A stretch of DNA of 64,000 nucleotides from Scleromatobacter humisilvae. GTDB lineage: Bacteria > Pseudomonadota > Gammaproteobacteria > Burkholderiales > Burkholderiaceae_C. The position numbers and the translations under genes were made by a program. The stretch spans positions 1-64,000 of the forward strand of contig NZ_JAJLJH010000008.1 of assembly GCF_023231945.1 (NCBI RefSeq). The letters are read 5' to 3'. The notes below the pieces were generated by a model, which did not search any database, was not told the DNA's origin, and worked only from the letters and a program-made list of their open reading frames with translations. Shown in pieces: positions 1 through 8,041 of the stretch (position 1 is the first letter of the stretch; every line of letters starts with the position of its first letter).

Positions 1-64
1 TTGATTTTTAAAGAGCTTGCGAGGCAAACCGTTGTTTGCGTCGTCGTGCTGTTATCAGCACAGA
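1..64 (-). promoter_or_regulatory. rRNA operon leader with boxA-like element
   Basis: Read on the minus strand, the last bases before the left edge (complement of 5-16) are GCTCTTTAAAAA, which matches the boxA antitermination core (TGCTCTTTAACA) of rRNA leaders. It lies about 50 bases downstream of a near-consensus promoter. The expected gene, 16S rRNA, would start just outside the window to the left. The promoter strength and boxA are seen; the identity of the downstream gene is inference. Confidence 0.75.
46..61 (-). other. Stem-loop at the predicted 5' end of the P1 transcript
   Basis: A perfect hairpin with 6-bp arms GTGCTG/CAGCAC and loop ATAA on the minus strand. It would begin within a few bases of the predicted P1 start. 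Similar GCTGAT...ATCAGC hairpins follow the other two promoters (176-192 and 323-339), so the hairpin is part of a repeated promoter module. Confidence 0.5.
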
Positions 65-70
65 AGCGGA

Positions 71-99
71 ATTATGATCTGCTTTTAAAACCTTGTCAA
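71..99 (-). promoter_or_regulatory. Strong sigma-70 promoter P1 of the rRNA operon
   Basis: The minus strand has TTGACA (94-99), a 17-base spacer and CATAAT (71-76), an almost perfect sigma-70 promoter with the start near 64. A 10-bp inverted repeat AAGCAGTCAG/CTGACTGCTT (98-107 and 125-134) touches the -35 box and could be a protein site. It is the promoter closest to the boxA-like element. Confidence 0.8.
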
Positions 100-202
100 G
101 CAGTCAGACTTCGCTTCGTTTTCGCTGACTGCTTATCGGCTTTTGCGCTGGTCGCTTTAGCGATCAAATTCAAAAGCTGATTTGTTATCAGCGAAGCCTT
201 AG

Positions 203-232
203 ATTCTATGCTTGATTTAAAACCACCGTCAA
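203..232 (-). promoter_or_regulatory. Sigma-70 promoter P2, upstream tandem copy
   Basis: The minus strand has TTGACG (227-232), an 18-base spacer and TAGAAT (203-208). The segment from -35 to the downstream hairpin resembles P1 (GCTTGAC, GGTTTTAAA, then a GCTGATAACA hairpin), consistent with duplication of one promoter unit. Confidence 0.65.
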
Positions 233-349
233 GCTTTATTTTCAGGCTTCTTCGCTGACCTTTCGGTCGCCGATCGCTGCGCTCGAGGAGCCTTCCGGCT
301 CACCCGCTGCGTCGCGGTCGGTGCTGACTTGTGATCAGCGAAGCCCACG

Positions 350-379
350 ATTATGCAGCAAGCTTTGCGGGCAGTGCAA
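350..379 (-). promoter_or_regulatory. Sigma-70 promoter P3, most upstream tandem copy
   Basis: The minus strand has TTGCAC (374-379), an 18-base spacer and CATAAT (350-355), followed by GGGCTTCGCTGATCAC, the same downstream block as P2. Between P3 and P2 are small hairpins closed by GNRA-like loops on the minus strand: GACC-GAAA-GGTC (257-268) and GAGCC-GGAA-GGCTC (288-301). Confidence 0.55.
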
Positions 380-447
380 GCCCCCTTCGCAACTTTTTCA
401 AGAGAGCGGCCGCCGGTCGCGCCTGCTTCTATAGGGAGGAGCCCGCC

Positions 448-924
448 CTACAGGCCTTCCGCGGTACGCACCGCGATGATCTGCACCTCGGCCCGGCCTT
501 CGCGCGGCCGGTGACGCAGCCACCAGACGCTGCCCTTCTTGATCGTCCAGGGATCGCCGAAGCGCGCCGACTCGCCCGCCATCAGATAGGCGGCCACGCG
601 ACCCAGGGTCGGCTGGTGGCCGACGACCAGCACGGCCTCGCGCGAGTCGGGCCAGCGGGTGGCGGCCAGCAGGCCCTCGACGTCACCGTCCGGGCCCAGC
701 GCGGGGGTCTTCTTCACGCGTCGGCCCAGCGCCGCCACCGTCTGCTGGCAGCGCAGCGCCGGGCTGGTCAGCACCCGCGCCGAGTCGGGCAGGAACTGGT
801 TGAGCCAGTCGGCCACGCGGCGCGCCTGGCGCTCGCCCTTGGGGCTCAGCGGCCGCTCCAGGTCGGCGACCGGGTCCGCGAGATGGTCGCCGGCTTCGGC
901 GTGTCGCCACAGGATCAGATCCAT
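448..924 (-). CDS. sixA: Phosphohistidine phosphatase SixA
   Basis: A 158-residue histidine-phosphatase (phosphoglycerate-mutase fold) protein of the short SixA type, which removes phosphate from phosphohistidine in signalling proteins. The RHAE motif with catalytic His8 opens the protein. Arg58 sits in the helix SPALRCQQT and the second catalytic His103 in VVGHQP. It has no signal peptide, so it is cytoplasmic. It starts 25 bases after the ppk1 stop on the same strand and is probably co-transcribed, linking it to phosphate metabolism. Downstream lies the rRNA promoter cluster; I see no clear terminator between them. The physiological substrate is unknown. Confidence 0.88.
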   Translation of the reverse strand: MDLILWRHAEAGDHLADPVADLERPLSPKGERQARRVADWLNQFLPDSARVLTSPALRCQQTVAALGRRVKKTPALGPDGDVEGLLAATRWPDSREAVLVVGHQPTLGRVAAYLMAGESARFGDPWTIKKGSVWWLRHRPREGRAEVQIIAVRTAEGL

Positions 925-949
925 TTCCTTCGCTCCAGGGACAAGTTGA

Positions 950-3043
950 CTACTTGCTGCGGAAGCGGGCCATCAAGGCCTGCTGCGCGCTCACGCCATC
1001 GCTGCCGATGCGTTCGTACTTGCCATTGGACTGCAGCAACCATGCATCCCGTGTGTCATGCAGGTAGGGCACCAGGCATTCGTCGATCACCCGCTGGCGC
1101 ATCGCCGGGTCGCGGATCGGCCACGCCAGCTCGATGCGGCGCAGCATGTTGCGCACCATCCAGTCGGCGCTGGAGAGGAACAGCGCCTCGTCGTCGTCGG
1201 ACTCGCCCCAGCGCAGGTAGACGATGCGCGAGTGCTCCAGGAAGCGCCCGACGACCGAGCGCACGCGGATGTTGTTGGTCAGGCCTTCGATGCCGGGCGG
1301 CAACGAACAGGCGCCGCGCACGATCAGGTCGATGCTCGCGCCGGCCTGCCCGGCCTCGACCAGCGCATCGATCAGCGCACCGTCGGTCAGCGCGTTGACC
1401 TTGACGACGATGCGCGCCGGCTTGCCCGCGCGCGCCGCGTCGCGCACCTGCGCGATGTGCGCGATGAGGCGCTTGTGCAGCACGAACGGCGCGGTCATCA
1501 GGTGGCGCGGCGGCTTCATGCGCGTCAGGCTGGCGATCTGCTGGAAGATCTGGTCGGCGTCGGAGGTGATGCCGTCGTCGGCACTGAGATAGCCGACGTC
1601 GGTGTACAAGCGCGCCGTCTTCGGGTTGTAGTTGCCGGTGGACAGGTGCACGTAGCGGCGCAGCCGCGGGCCACGCGGCGTCGCTTCGCGCCGCGTCACC
1701 AGCAGCAGCTTGGCGTGCGTCTTCAGGCCCACGATGCCGTAGACCACCTGCGCGCCGACCGCCTCGAGGCGCTCGGCCCAGTTGATGTTGGCCTCCTCGT
1801 CGAAGCGCGCCTTCAGCTCCACGACCGCCATCACCTCCTTGCCGCGCCGCGCCGCCTCGATCAGCAGGTCCATCAGCACCGACTTCTCGCCGGTGCGGTA
1901 GATCGTCTGCTTGATGGCCAGCACGTCGGGATCCTGCACCGCCTCGCGCAGGAACGCCACCACCGGCTCGAAGCTCTCGAACGGATGGTGCAGCAGCACG
2001 TCGTTCTCGCGCAGGCGCTCGAACATGGAGCTGGTGCGCGGCAGCCGGCCCAGCGGCCACGACGCCTCGTAGGGCGCGAAGCGCAGCACCGGCCCATGCT
2101 GCGGATCGGTGGCCTGGTCGATCAGCTCGTTCAGGCGCACCAGGTTGACCGGCCCGTTGACTCGGTGCAGCGCCGCCTCGGGCAGGTCGAACTGCGCCAG
2201 CAGCAGTCGCCACAGCGCCTCGGGGCACGTGTTGACGACCTCGAGGCGGATCGCACGCCCGTAGTGGCGCGTCGTCAGGCCGCGCCGCAGCGCCTGGCGC
2301 AGGTTGCGGACGTCGTCCTCGTCGACTTCGAGCTCGGAGTCGCGCGTGACGCGGAATTGCGAGAACGACTCGACGATCCGTCCGGGAAACAGCTCGGCCA
2401 GGTGCGCCCGGATCACGCTGGAAAGCAGCACGAAGTGCTGTTCGCCCTTCGGGCAGCAGTTCTCGGGCAGCTTGATGACGCGCGGCAGGACGCGCGGCAC
2501 CTTGACGATGGCGATCGTGTTCTCGCGTCCGAACGCGTTGCGGCCGCCCAGTTGCACGATGAAGTTCAGCGACTTGTTGGCGACCTGCGGGAACGGATGC
2601 GCGGGATCGAGCCCGACCGGCACCAGCAATGGCCGGACTTCGCGCTCGAAGAAGCGAGCCACCCATTCGCGCTGGGCCTGCGTGCGCTCGGCATGGTTGA
2701 CGACGCGGATGCCGTGCAGTCCGAGCGAAGGCATCACCTGTTCGTTGAAGACGGCGTACTGCTCGTCGATCAAGGCATGCGCCTCGACGGAGATGACCGT
2801 CAGCTCGCGCAGCGCGTCGCCGGCGCCGGGCATGCGCGCGGCTTCCAGCGCGTCCGCGAAGCGCACCTCGAAGAACTCGTCGAGGTTGGACGAGACGATC
2901 GTGACGTAGCGCAGCCGCTCCAGCAGCGGCACGTCGGCGCGCAGGGCCTGGGCGAGCACGCGCCGGTTGAATTCGAGGATGGATCGCTCGCGATTGAGCA
3001 GGGGAACCCGCAAGGCGGGGGCAGACGGAATGACGTCGGACAT
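950..3043 (-). CDS. ppk1: Polyphosphate kinase 1
   Basis: A 697-residue PPK1, the usual length, which reversibly polymerises the ATP gamma-phosphate into polyphosphate. The N-terminal region carries the NLDEFFEVR segment. The phospholipase-D-like catalytic half holds His443 (THAKLLL), equivalent to the autophosphorylated His435 of the E. coli enzyme, and His466 (VHLSTGNYN), equivalent to His454. The start MSDVIPSAP is preceded by CTGAGGCG. A Pho-box-like repeat lies 23 bases upstream, suggesting induction under phosphate starvation. sixA follows in the same direction. No ppx exopolyphosphatase gene is adjacent. Confidence 0.96.
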   Translation of the reverse strand: MSDVIPSAPALRVPLLNRERSILEFNRRVLAQALRADVPLLERLRYVTIVSSNLDEFFEVRFADALEAARMPGAGDALRELTVISVEAHALIDEQYAVFNEQVMPSLGLHGIRVVNHAERTQAQREWVARFFEREVRPLLVPVGLDPAHPFPQVANKSLNFIVQLGGRNAFGRENTIAIVKVPRVLPRVIKLPENCCPKGEQHFVLLSSVIRAHLAELFPGRIVESFSQFRVTRDSELEVDEDDVRNLRQALRRGLTTRHYGRAIRLEVVNTCPEALWRLLLAQFDLPEAALHRVNGPVNLVRLNELIDQATDPQHGPVLRFAPYEASWPLGRLPRTSSMFERLRENDVLLHHPFESFEPVVAFLREAVQDPDVLAIKQTIYRTGEKSVLMDLLIEAARRGKEVMAVVELKARFDEEANINWAERLEAVGAQVVYGIVGLKTHAKLLLVTRREATPRGPRLRRYVHLSTGNYNPKTARLYTDVGYLSADDGITSDADQIFQQIASLTRMKPPRHLMTAPFVLHKRLIAHIAQVRDAARAGKPARIVVKVNALTDGALIDALVEAGQAGASIDLIVRGACSLPPGIEGLTNNIRVRSVVGRFLEHSRIVYLRWGESDDDEALFLSSADWMVRNMLRRIELAWPIRDPAMRQRVIDECLVPYLHDTRDAWLLQSNGKYERIGSDGVSAQQALMARFRSK

Positions 3044-3065
3044 CGCCTCAGTTTATGAATGTTTG

Positions 3066-3083
3066 ATGACAAGATCACGACAA
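3066..3083 (-). promoter_or_regulatory. Candidate Pho box upstream of ppk1
   Basis: The minus strand reads TTGTCGT-GATC-TTGTCAT, two 7-bp direct repeats 11 bases apart, which is the architecture of the PhoB box (CTGTCAT-N4-CTGTCAT). It ends 23 bases before the ppk1 start. A CATAAA box (3052-3057) follows at a slightly short distance, so the exact transcription start is unclear. PhoB binding is inferred from pattern and context. Confidence 0.55.
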
Positions 3084-3170
3084 GGGTCCGTGGTTACCCG
3101 CGGAACCACCCCGAGGGTACCGTCTTTCACCGCGATCCTGCGTGACAGCCCCGCTTCATCCGCGGCAGGC

Positions 3171-3746
3171 TCAATGCGCCGACTCGACACCCACCAGTTC
3201 GGCGCCGAGCGAGCCGCGAAGCAGTTGCAGCGTCACCGGGCCGCCCTCCGTCGCCTGCTTCCACACCGCCTCGTCGACGCATTCGTCATATGGCCGCGGC
3301 ACGGCGCCGCCATCGGCCGACGCGCTCGCCACCACCAGCCGGAAGCGGCAGTCGGCGTCCGACGTCTCGGCCACGCGGTGCGACACGACGCCGGGCTCGG
3401 TGCGCGGCACGCCCGCCAGCGACGTCAGCGTCGCGGGGATCGCCTGCGACACCAGCAGCCACGCGAGGATCGTCGCCGCCACCATCGCGAAGCCCATGAA
3501 CAGCGCCTTGCCGCCGCGGTCGAACTCGCGGGCCTCGTCGACGCGCGAGCGCGCCTGCGCCACCAGCCGCGTGAACGCGCCGCCGATCAGCAGGGCCACG
3601 ACCGGCGCCGCGACGCGCAGCAGGTGCGCCGGCTGGAACCCGGGATGCACCGCGAGTCCCCAGGCGACCCACAGCGCCGCGACGACCAGCGCCGCGACCA
3701 GCGCCCTGCCGCCGACCGCGAAGCCGCCGTCGCCCCCATCGGCCAT
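3171..3746 (-). CDS. Uncharacterised inner-membrane protein coupled to polA
   Basis: A 191-residue protein whose ATG overlaps the polA stop by four bases (ATGA), so it is probably translationally coupled to polA. Three hydrophobic segments are predicted near residues 14-33, 42-60 and 82-101. About 90 residues follow that are probably extracytoplasmic and include two cysteines (CRF and ECVDE). No known motif is recognised. The overlap and strong codon bias argue for a real gene; its function is unknown. Between its stop and the ppk1 region I see only the Pho-box-like site. Confidence 0.75.
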   Translation of the reverse strand: MADGGDGGFAVGGRALVAALVVAALWVAWGLAVHPGFQPAHLLRVAAPVVALLIGGAFTRLVAQARSRVDEAREFDRGGKALFMGFAMVAATILAWLLVSQAIPATLTSLAGVPRTEPGVVSHRVAETSDADCRFRLVVASASADGGAVPRPYDECVDEAVWKQATEGGPVTLQLLRGSLGAELVGVESAH

Positions 3747-6517
3747 CAATGCGCCTCGTCCCAGTTCGGCCCGACGCCCACCTCGGCGATCAGCGGCACC
3801 GACAGCTGCGCCACGCCCGCCATCAGCCGCGGGACTTCGGACCGGACCCACTCGACCTCGGCCTCGGGCACCTCGAAGACGAGTTCGTCGTGCACCTGCA
3901 TCACCATGCGCGTGGCCTTGCCCTCGTCGTCGAGCGCCTTCTGCACCGCCAGCATCGCCAGCTTGATCAGGTCGGCGGCCGTGCCCTGCATCGGCGCGTT
4001 GATGGCCTGGCGCTCGGCGCCGGCGCGCAGCGGACCGCTGCCGCCGTTGATCTCCGGCAACGAGATGCGGCGCCCGAACAGCGTCTCGACATAGCCCTTC
4101 TCGGCGGCGCTCGCCTTGGTCTCGTCCATGTAGCGCCGCACGCCCGCGAAGCGCGCGAAGTAGCGGTCGATGTAGTCCTTGGCCGCCTTCTGCTCGATGC
4201 CGAGAGACTGCGACAACCCGAACGCGCCCATGCCGTAGATCAGCCCGAAGTTGATCGTCTTGGCGTAGCGGCGCTGCTCGCTGGTGACCTCCTCGGACGC
4301 CAGATTGAACACCTCGGCGGCGGTCGCGCGGTGCACGTCCATGCCGTCGTTGAACGCGCGCAGCAGGCCCGGATCCTGGCTGATGTGGGCCATCAGCCGC
4401 AGCTCGATCTGCGAGTAGTCCGCCGACACGATCACGTGCCCCGGCGGCGCGACGAAGGCCTCGCGCACGCGCCGGCCCTCGGCCGTGCGGATCGGGATGT
4501 TCTGCAGGTTGGGGTCGTTGCTGGCCAAGCGCCCCGTGATCGCCACGGCCTGCGCGTAGTGCGTGTGCACGCGGCCGGTGTCGGGGTTGATCATCTGCGG
4601 CAGCTTGTCGGTGTACGTGCCCTTGAGCTTGGACAGCCCGCGGTGCTCCAGCAGCTTGGCCGGCAGCGGGTAGTCGAGCGCCAGCTTCTCGAGCACGCTT
4701 TCGTCCGTCGACGGCGCGCCGGAGGCCGTCTTCTTGGCGACGGGCAGCCCCAGCTTGCCGAACAGGATCTCGCCGATCTGCTTGGGCGAGCCGAGGTTGA
4801 ACGGCTGGCCGGCGATCTCGTAGGCCTCGTTCTCGAGCGCCATCATGCGTTCGGCCAGCACGCGCGACTGCTCGGCCAGGCGGGCCGGGTCGATCAGCAC
4901 GCCGTGGCGCTCGACGCGCCCGAGCGCCGCGCTCGTCGGCATCTCGATGGACTCGTAGACGAACTTCATGCCCGGATTGGCGGCCAGGCGGGGGTACAGC
5001 ACCTGGTGCACCTGCAGCGTCATCTCGCTGTCCTCGCCCGAGTACAACGACGCGCGCTCGATGTCGACCTGCGAGAACGGGATCTGCTTGGCGCCCTTGC
5101 CACACAGGTCCTCGTAGTCGAGGCCCTTGCGCTCGAGATGGCGCTGCGCGAGGCTGGACAGGCCGTGCGGCCGATGCGCCTCCAGCACGTAGCTCTCGAG
5201 CAGCGTGTCGTGCGCCCAGCCCTGCACCGTGACGCCGATGTTGGCGAACACGTGATGGTCGTACTTGATGTGCTGGCCGACCTTCTTCGCGGCCGGGTTC
5301 TCGAGCCAGGGCCGCAGGCGCGCGATCACCTCGTCGAACGGCAGTTGGTCGGGCGCGCCGGCGTAGTCATGGCGCAGCGGGACGTAGGCCGCCTTGCCGG
5401 GCTCGACCGCGAACGAGATGCCGACGATGCGCGCGCGCATCGCGTCGAGCGAGTCGGTCTCGGTGTCGAGCGCCGACAACTCCGCGGCCTGCAGCTTCGC
5501 GATCCAGGCGTCGAGCTGCTCGAACGTGAAGATGGTGTCGTACTGGCGCGCCAGCTCCTGCGCCGGCGCGGCGGGCGCGTCAGCCTCGTGGTCGTCGAAC
5601 AGCCCGGGGTTGGCGACGACCGGCTTCGGGGGCGCGGTCACGCCCAGCTGCTTCTCGATCTCGTCGCGCCAGCCGCGAAAGCCGTAGCGCTGGTAGAACT
5701 CGAGCAGGTTCCGGTGATCGACGGGGCGCAGCGCCAGCGCGTCCAGCGCCGGCCAGTTCTCGACGTGCGGCGCCATGTCGTGGTCGGTGACCACCGTGAC
5801 GAGCTTGCGCCCCATCGGCAGCCAGTCGAGCGCCTGGCGCAGGTTCTCGCCGACGGCGCCCTTGATCGTGTGCGCGTTTGCGATGATGGCGTCGAGCGAG
5901 CCGTGCTCCTGCAGCCACTTGACGGCCGTCTTCGGACCGACCTTGTTGACGCCCGGCACGTTGTCGACGGTGTCGCCGATCAGCGCGAGGTAGTCGATGA
6001 TCTGGTGCGGCGGCACGCCGAACTTGGCCAGCACGCCGGCCACGTCCAGCGTCTCGTTGCTCATCGTGTTGATCAGCGTGACGTGCTCGTTGACCAGTTG
6101 GGCCAGGTCCTTGTCGCCGGTGGAGATGACCGTCTTCCAGCCGGCCGCGGTGGCGGCGCGCGCGAGCGTGCCGATCGCGTCGTCGGCCTCGATGCCGGGC
6201 ACCATGACGATCGGCCAGCCCAGCATCGCGACCACCGCGTGGATCGGCTCGATCTGCGCCGACAGGTCCTCCGGCATCGACGACCGGTTGGCCTTGTATT
6301 CGGGGTACCACTCGTCGCGGAAGGTCTTGCCCTTGGCATCGAAGACGCAGGCGGCGTAGTCGGCGCCGATCTGGTCGCGCAGCAGCTTCATCATCGCCAC
6401 CATGCCGCGGATCGCCCCGGTGGGCTCGCCGCCGGGGCCGCGCAGGTCGGGCATTGCGTGATAGGCGCGGTAGAGATAGCTGGAGCCATCCACCAGAAGG
6501 AGGGTTTTCTCGGTCAT
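3746..6517 (-). CDS. polA: DNA polymerase I
   Basis: A 923-residue PolA with all three activities visible. The N-terminal 5'-3' exonuclease (about 1-290) contains the LALIGDTVDNVPGV segment. The 3'-5' proofreading domain keeps its acidic residues (LDTETDSLD, QHIKYDHHVF, YSGEDSE), so it should be active. The polymerase domain has motif A (SADYSQIELR), motif B (RRYAKTINFGLIYG) and motif C (MQVHDELVFEV). I chose the ATG giving MTEKTLLLVDG rather than an upstream one, because family members begin there and GGCGGA precedes it. It fills Okazaki-fragment gaps and repair patches. A small membrane gene overlaps its stop. Confidence 0.97.
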   Translation of the reverse strand: MTEKTLLLVDGSSYLYRAYHAMPDLRGPGGEPTGAIRGMVAMMKLLRDQIGADYAACVFDAKGKTFRDEWYPEYKANRSSMPEDLSAQIEPIHAVVAMLGWPIVMVPGIEADDAIGTLARAATAAGWKTVISTGDKDLAQLVNEHVTLINTMSNETLDVAGVLAKFGVPPHQIIDYLALIGDTVDNVPGVNKVGPKTAVKWLQEHGSLDAIIANAHTIKGAVGENLRQALDWLPMGRKLVTVVTDHDMAPHVENWPALDALALRPVDHRNLLEFYQRYGFRGWRDEIEKQLGVTAPPKPVVANPGLFDDHEADAPAAPAQELARQYDTIFTFEQLDAWIAKLQAAELSALDTETDSLDAMRARIVGISFAVEPGKAAYVPLRHDYAGAPDQLPFDEVIARLRPWLENPAAKKVGQHIKYDHHVFANIGVTVQGWAHDTLLESYVLEAHRPHGLSSLAQRHLERKGLDYEDLCGKGAKQIPFSQVDIERASLYSGEDSEMTLQVHQVLYPRLAANPGMKFVYESIEMPTSAALGRVERHGVLIDPARLAEQSRVLAERMMALENEAYEIAGQPFNLGSPKQIGEILFGKLGLPVAKKTASGAPSTDESVLEKLALDYPLPAKLLEHRGLSKLKGTYTDKLPQMINPDTGRVHTHYAQAVAITGRLASNDPNLQNIPIRTAEGRRVREAFVAPPGHVIVSADYSQIELRLMAHISQDPGLLRAFNDGMDVHRATAAEVFNLASEEVTSEQRRYAKTINFGLIYGMGAFGLSQSLGIEQKAAKDYIDRYFARFAGVRRYMDETKASAAEKGYVETLFGRRISLPEINGGSGPLRAGAERQAINAPMQGTAADLIKLAMLAVQKALDDEGKATRMVMQVHDELVFEVPEAEVEWVRSEVPRLMAGVAQLSVPLIAEVGVGPNWDEAH

Positions 6518-6614
6518 TCCGCCATTGTGCCGGGCGCCGGGCGTCGGCGCGCTCGACAACGAGGCTTCGAAACGCGCGAAGCTCCGCGCAAGCGCCAGCG
6601 CTTAGAATCACCAC

Positions 6615-7001
6615 ATGACTGCCCGCTCCCTGCCGCCCTTCGTTTTCGCCACGCTGCTGGCGCTCGCCGGCGCGTCCGCCGTCGCGCAGCACGGCCCCGC
6701 GCCTGCTCCGAAGGCGGCGCCGGCGCCCGCGCCCGCGCCGAAGGCGTCCGTCGACCCGGAAACCGGCGCGCTGGTCGACGAGGCCCCGCCCGTGCCCACC
6801 AAGGACGCGAAGATCGAGCACCTGGTGACCGAGGATTCGCAGGTCAAGATCGACGAGACCCGCGTGCGCGGCGTCACCACCAAGATCGTCGTGCACTCGA
6901 AGGTCACCGGCGGCAGCTACGAGATCCAGCCGCGCGATCCGAGCAAGCCGCGCTGGGAAGATGCCGGCGCGGGCATGCGCACGTTCTCCTGGGGTTTCTG
7001 A
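6615..7001 (+). CDS. DUF2782 family periplasmic protein
   Basis: A 128-residue exported protein with a signal peptide (hydrophobic residues 8-22, likely cleaved after VAQ/AVA near 24), an Ala/Pro/Lys-rich linker (27-44), then a small domain IEHLVTEDSQVKIDETRV...GGSYEI that fits DUF2782. The same polA-DUF2782-thrB arrangement occurs in Pseudomonas and other Proteobacteria. The function is unknown. A TAGAAT box at 6603-6608 sits only six bases before the ATG, which would leave almost no leader, so either translation is leaderless or this is not the real -10. Confidence 0.8.
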   Translation: MTARSLPPFVFATLLALAGASAVAQHGPAPAPKAAPAPAPAPKASVDPETGALVDEAPPVPTKDAKIEHLVTEDSQVKIDETRVRGVTTKIVVHSKVTGGSYEIQPRDPSKPRWEDAGAGMRTFSWGF

Positions 7002-7067
7002 GGCCGTGTCCGGCACGCCGACCGCGGCCGCGCCGCGTGACTCCGCCGCCGCCCGCCTGAGCTCCTG

Positions 7068-8036
7068 ATGGCCGTCTACACCGAAGTCGACGTCGAGACG
7101 GCGGCCGCGCTGCTGCGCACGCTGGACGCCGGCACGCTCACGGCGATGGAAGGCTGCGCCGGCGGCATCGAGAACACGAACTACTTCGTGCATTCGGACA
7201 AGGGCGACTGGGTGCTGACGGTGTTCGAGCGCCTGGGCTTCGAGCAGCTGCCGTTCTACCTGGGCCTGATGCAGCACCTCGCGCGCAAGGGCCTGCCCGT
7301 GCCCGAGCCGCGCACCGACGCGTCGGGCAACTTCCTGCACTCGATCGCCGGCAAGCCGGCGTCGCTGGTCAACCTGCTGCCCGGCGAGAGCATCGATCGT
7401 CCGATGCTCGCGCACTGCTCGCTGCTGGGCGTCACGCTGGCGCACATGCACACCGCCGCGCTCGACTTCCCGGCGCAGCAGCCCAACCTGCGCGGCCTCG
7501 ACTGGTGGGCGACGACGGTGCCGATCGTCCAGCCGCACGTCGGCGAGGCGCTGGCCCAGCGCCTGGCCGAGGAGCTCGATTTCCAGCAGCGCTTCCATGC
7601 CGCCGCCAGCACGCAGTCGCTGCCGCGCGGGCCGGTGCACGCCGACCTGTTCCGCGACAACGCGCTGTTCGACGGCGCGCCGGATTCGCCGCGGTTGTCC
7701 GGCGTGTTCGACTTCTACTTCGCCGGCGTCGACCACCACGTCTACGACCTGGCGGTGTGCGTCAACGACTGGTGCGTCGACCTCGACACCGGCCGCCTCG
7801 AGCCCGAGCACGCCCAGGCGCTGCTGCGCGCGTATCACGTGCACCGCCCGATGAGCCCGGCCGAACTCCGCGCGCTGCCCGGCATGCGGCGCGCCGCCGC
7901 GCTGCGCTTCTGGCTGTCGCGCCTGGCCGACTGGTACCTGCCGCGCGAGGCCGCGCTGCTCAAGCCCAAGGATCCGACGCACTTCGAGCGGGTGCTCGTC
8001 GACTGCGTCGACAACCCCTGGCACCCCGAGCTCTGA
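7068..8036 (+). CDS. thrB: Homoserine kinase, ThrB type 2
   Basis: A 322-residue homoserine kinase of the aminoglycoside-phosphotransferase fold, which makes O-phospho-L-homoserine for threonine synthesis. The catalytic loop is HADLFRDN (191-198), with the metal-binding DFYFAG (215-220). An N-terminal G-rich stretch GCAGGIENTNYF is typical of this family. It is cytoplasmic. It follows the DUF2782 gene by 66 bases and is followed within six bases by a membrane gene, as in Burkholderia. This fold is unrelated to the GHMP-type ThrB of E. coli. Confidence 0.93.
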   Translation: MAVYTEVDVETAAALLRTLDAGTLTAMEGCAGGIENTNYFVHSDKGDWVLTVFERLGFEQLPFYLGLMQHLARKGLPVPEPRTDASGNFLHSIAGKPASLVNLLPGESIDRPMLAHCSLLGVTLAHMHTAALDFPAQQPNLRGLDWWATTVPIVQPHVGEALAQRLAEELDFQQRFHAAASTQSLPRGPVHADLFRDNALFDGAPDSPRLSGVFDFYFAGVDHHVYDLAVCVNDWCVDLDTGRLEPEHAQALLRAYHVHRPMSPAELRALPGMRRAAALRFWLSRLADWYLPREAALLKPKDPTHFERVLVDCVDNPWHPEL

Positions 8037-8041
8037 GCGCG

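Noticed and set aside
331-1398. Plus-strand frame at the start of the window
   Set aside because: It crosses the rRNA promoter region, then runs antisense to sixA and ppk1; composition is shadow-like.
6518-6559. Upstream ATG extension of PolA by 14 residues
   Set aside because: Family members start at MTEK; the extension has no ribosome-binding site and is Ala/Pro/Gly-rich.
3749-7060. A 1103-residue plus-strand open frame opposite polA, and similar long frames opposite ppk1 (1058-3058), uvrD, fabF and others
   Set aside because: In this high-GC DNA the antisense frame of a real gene rarely meets a stop. These frames are Arg/Ala/His-rich, have no motifs and coincide exactly with confident genes on the other strand.
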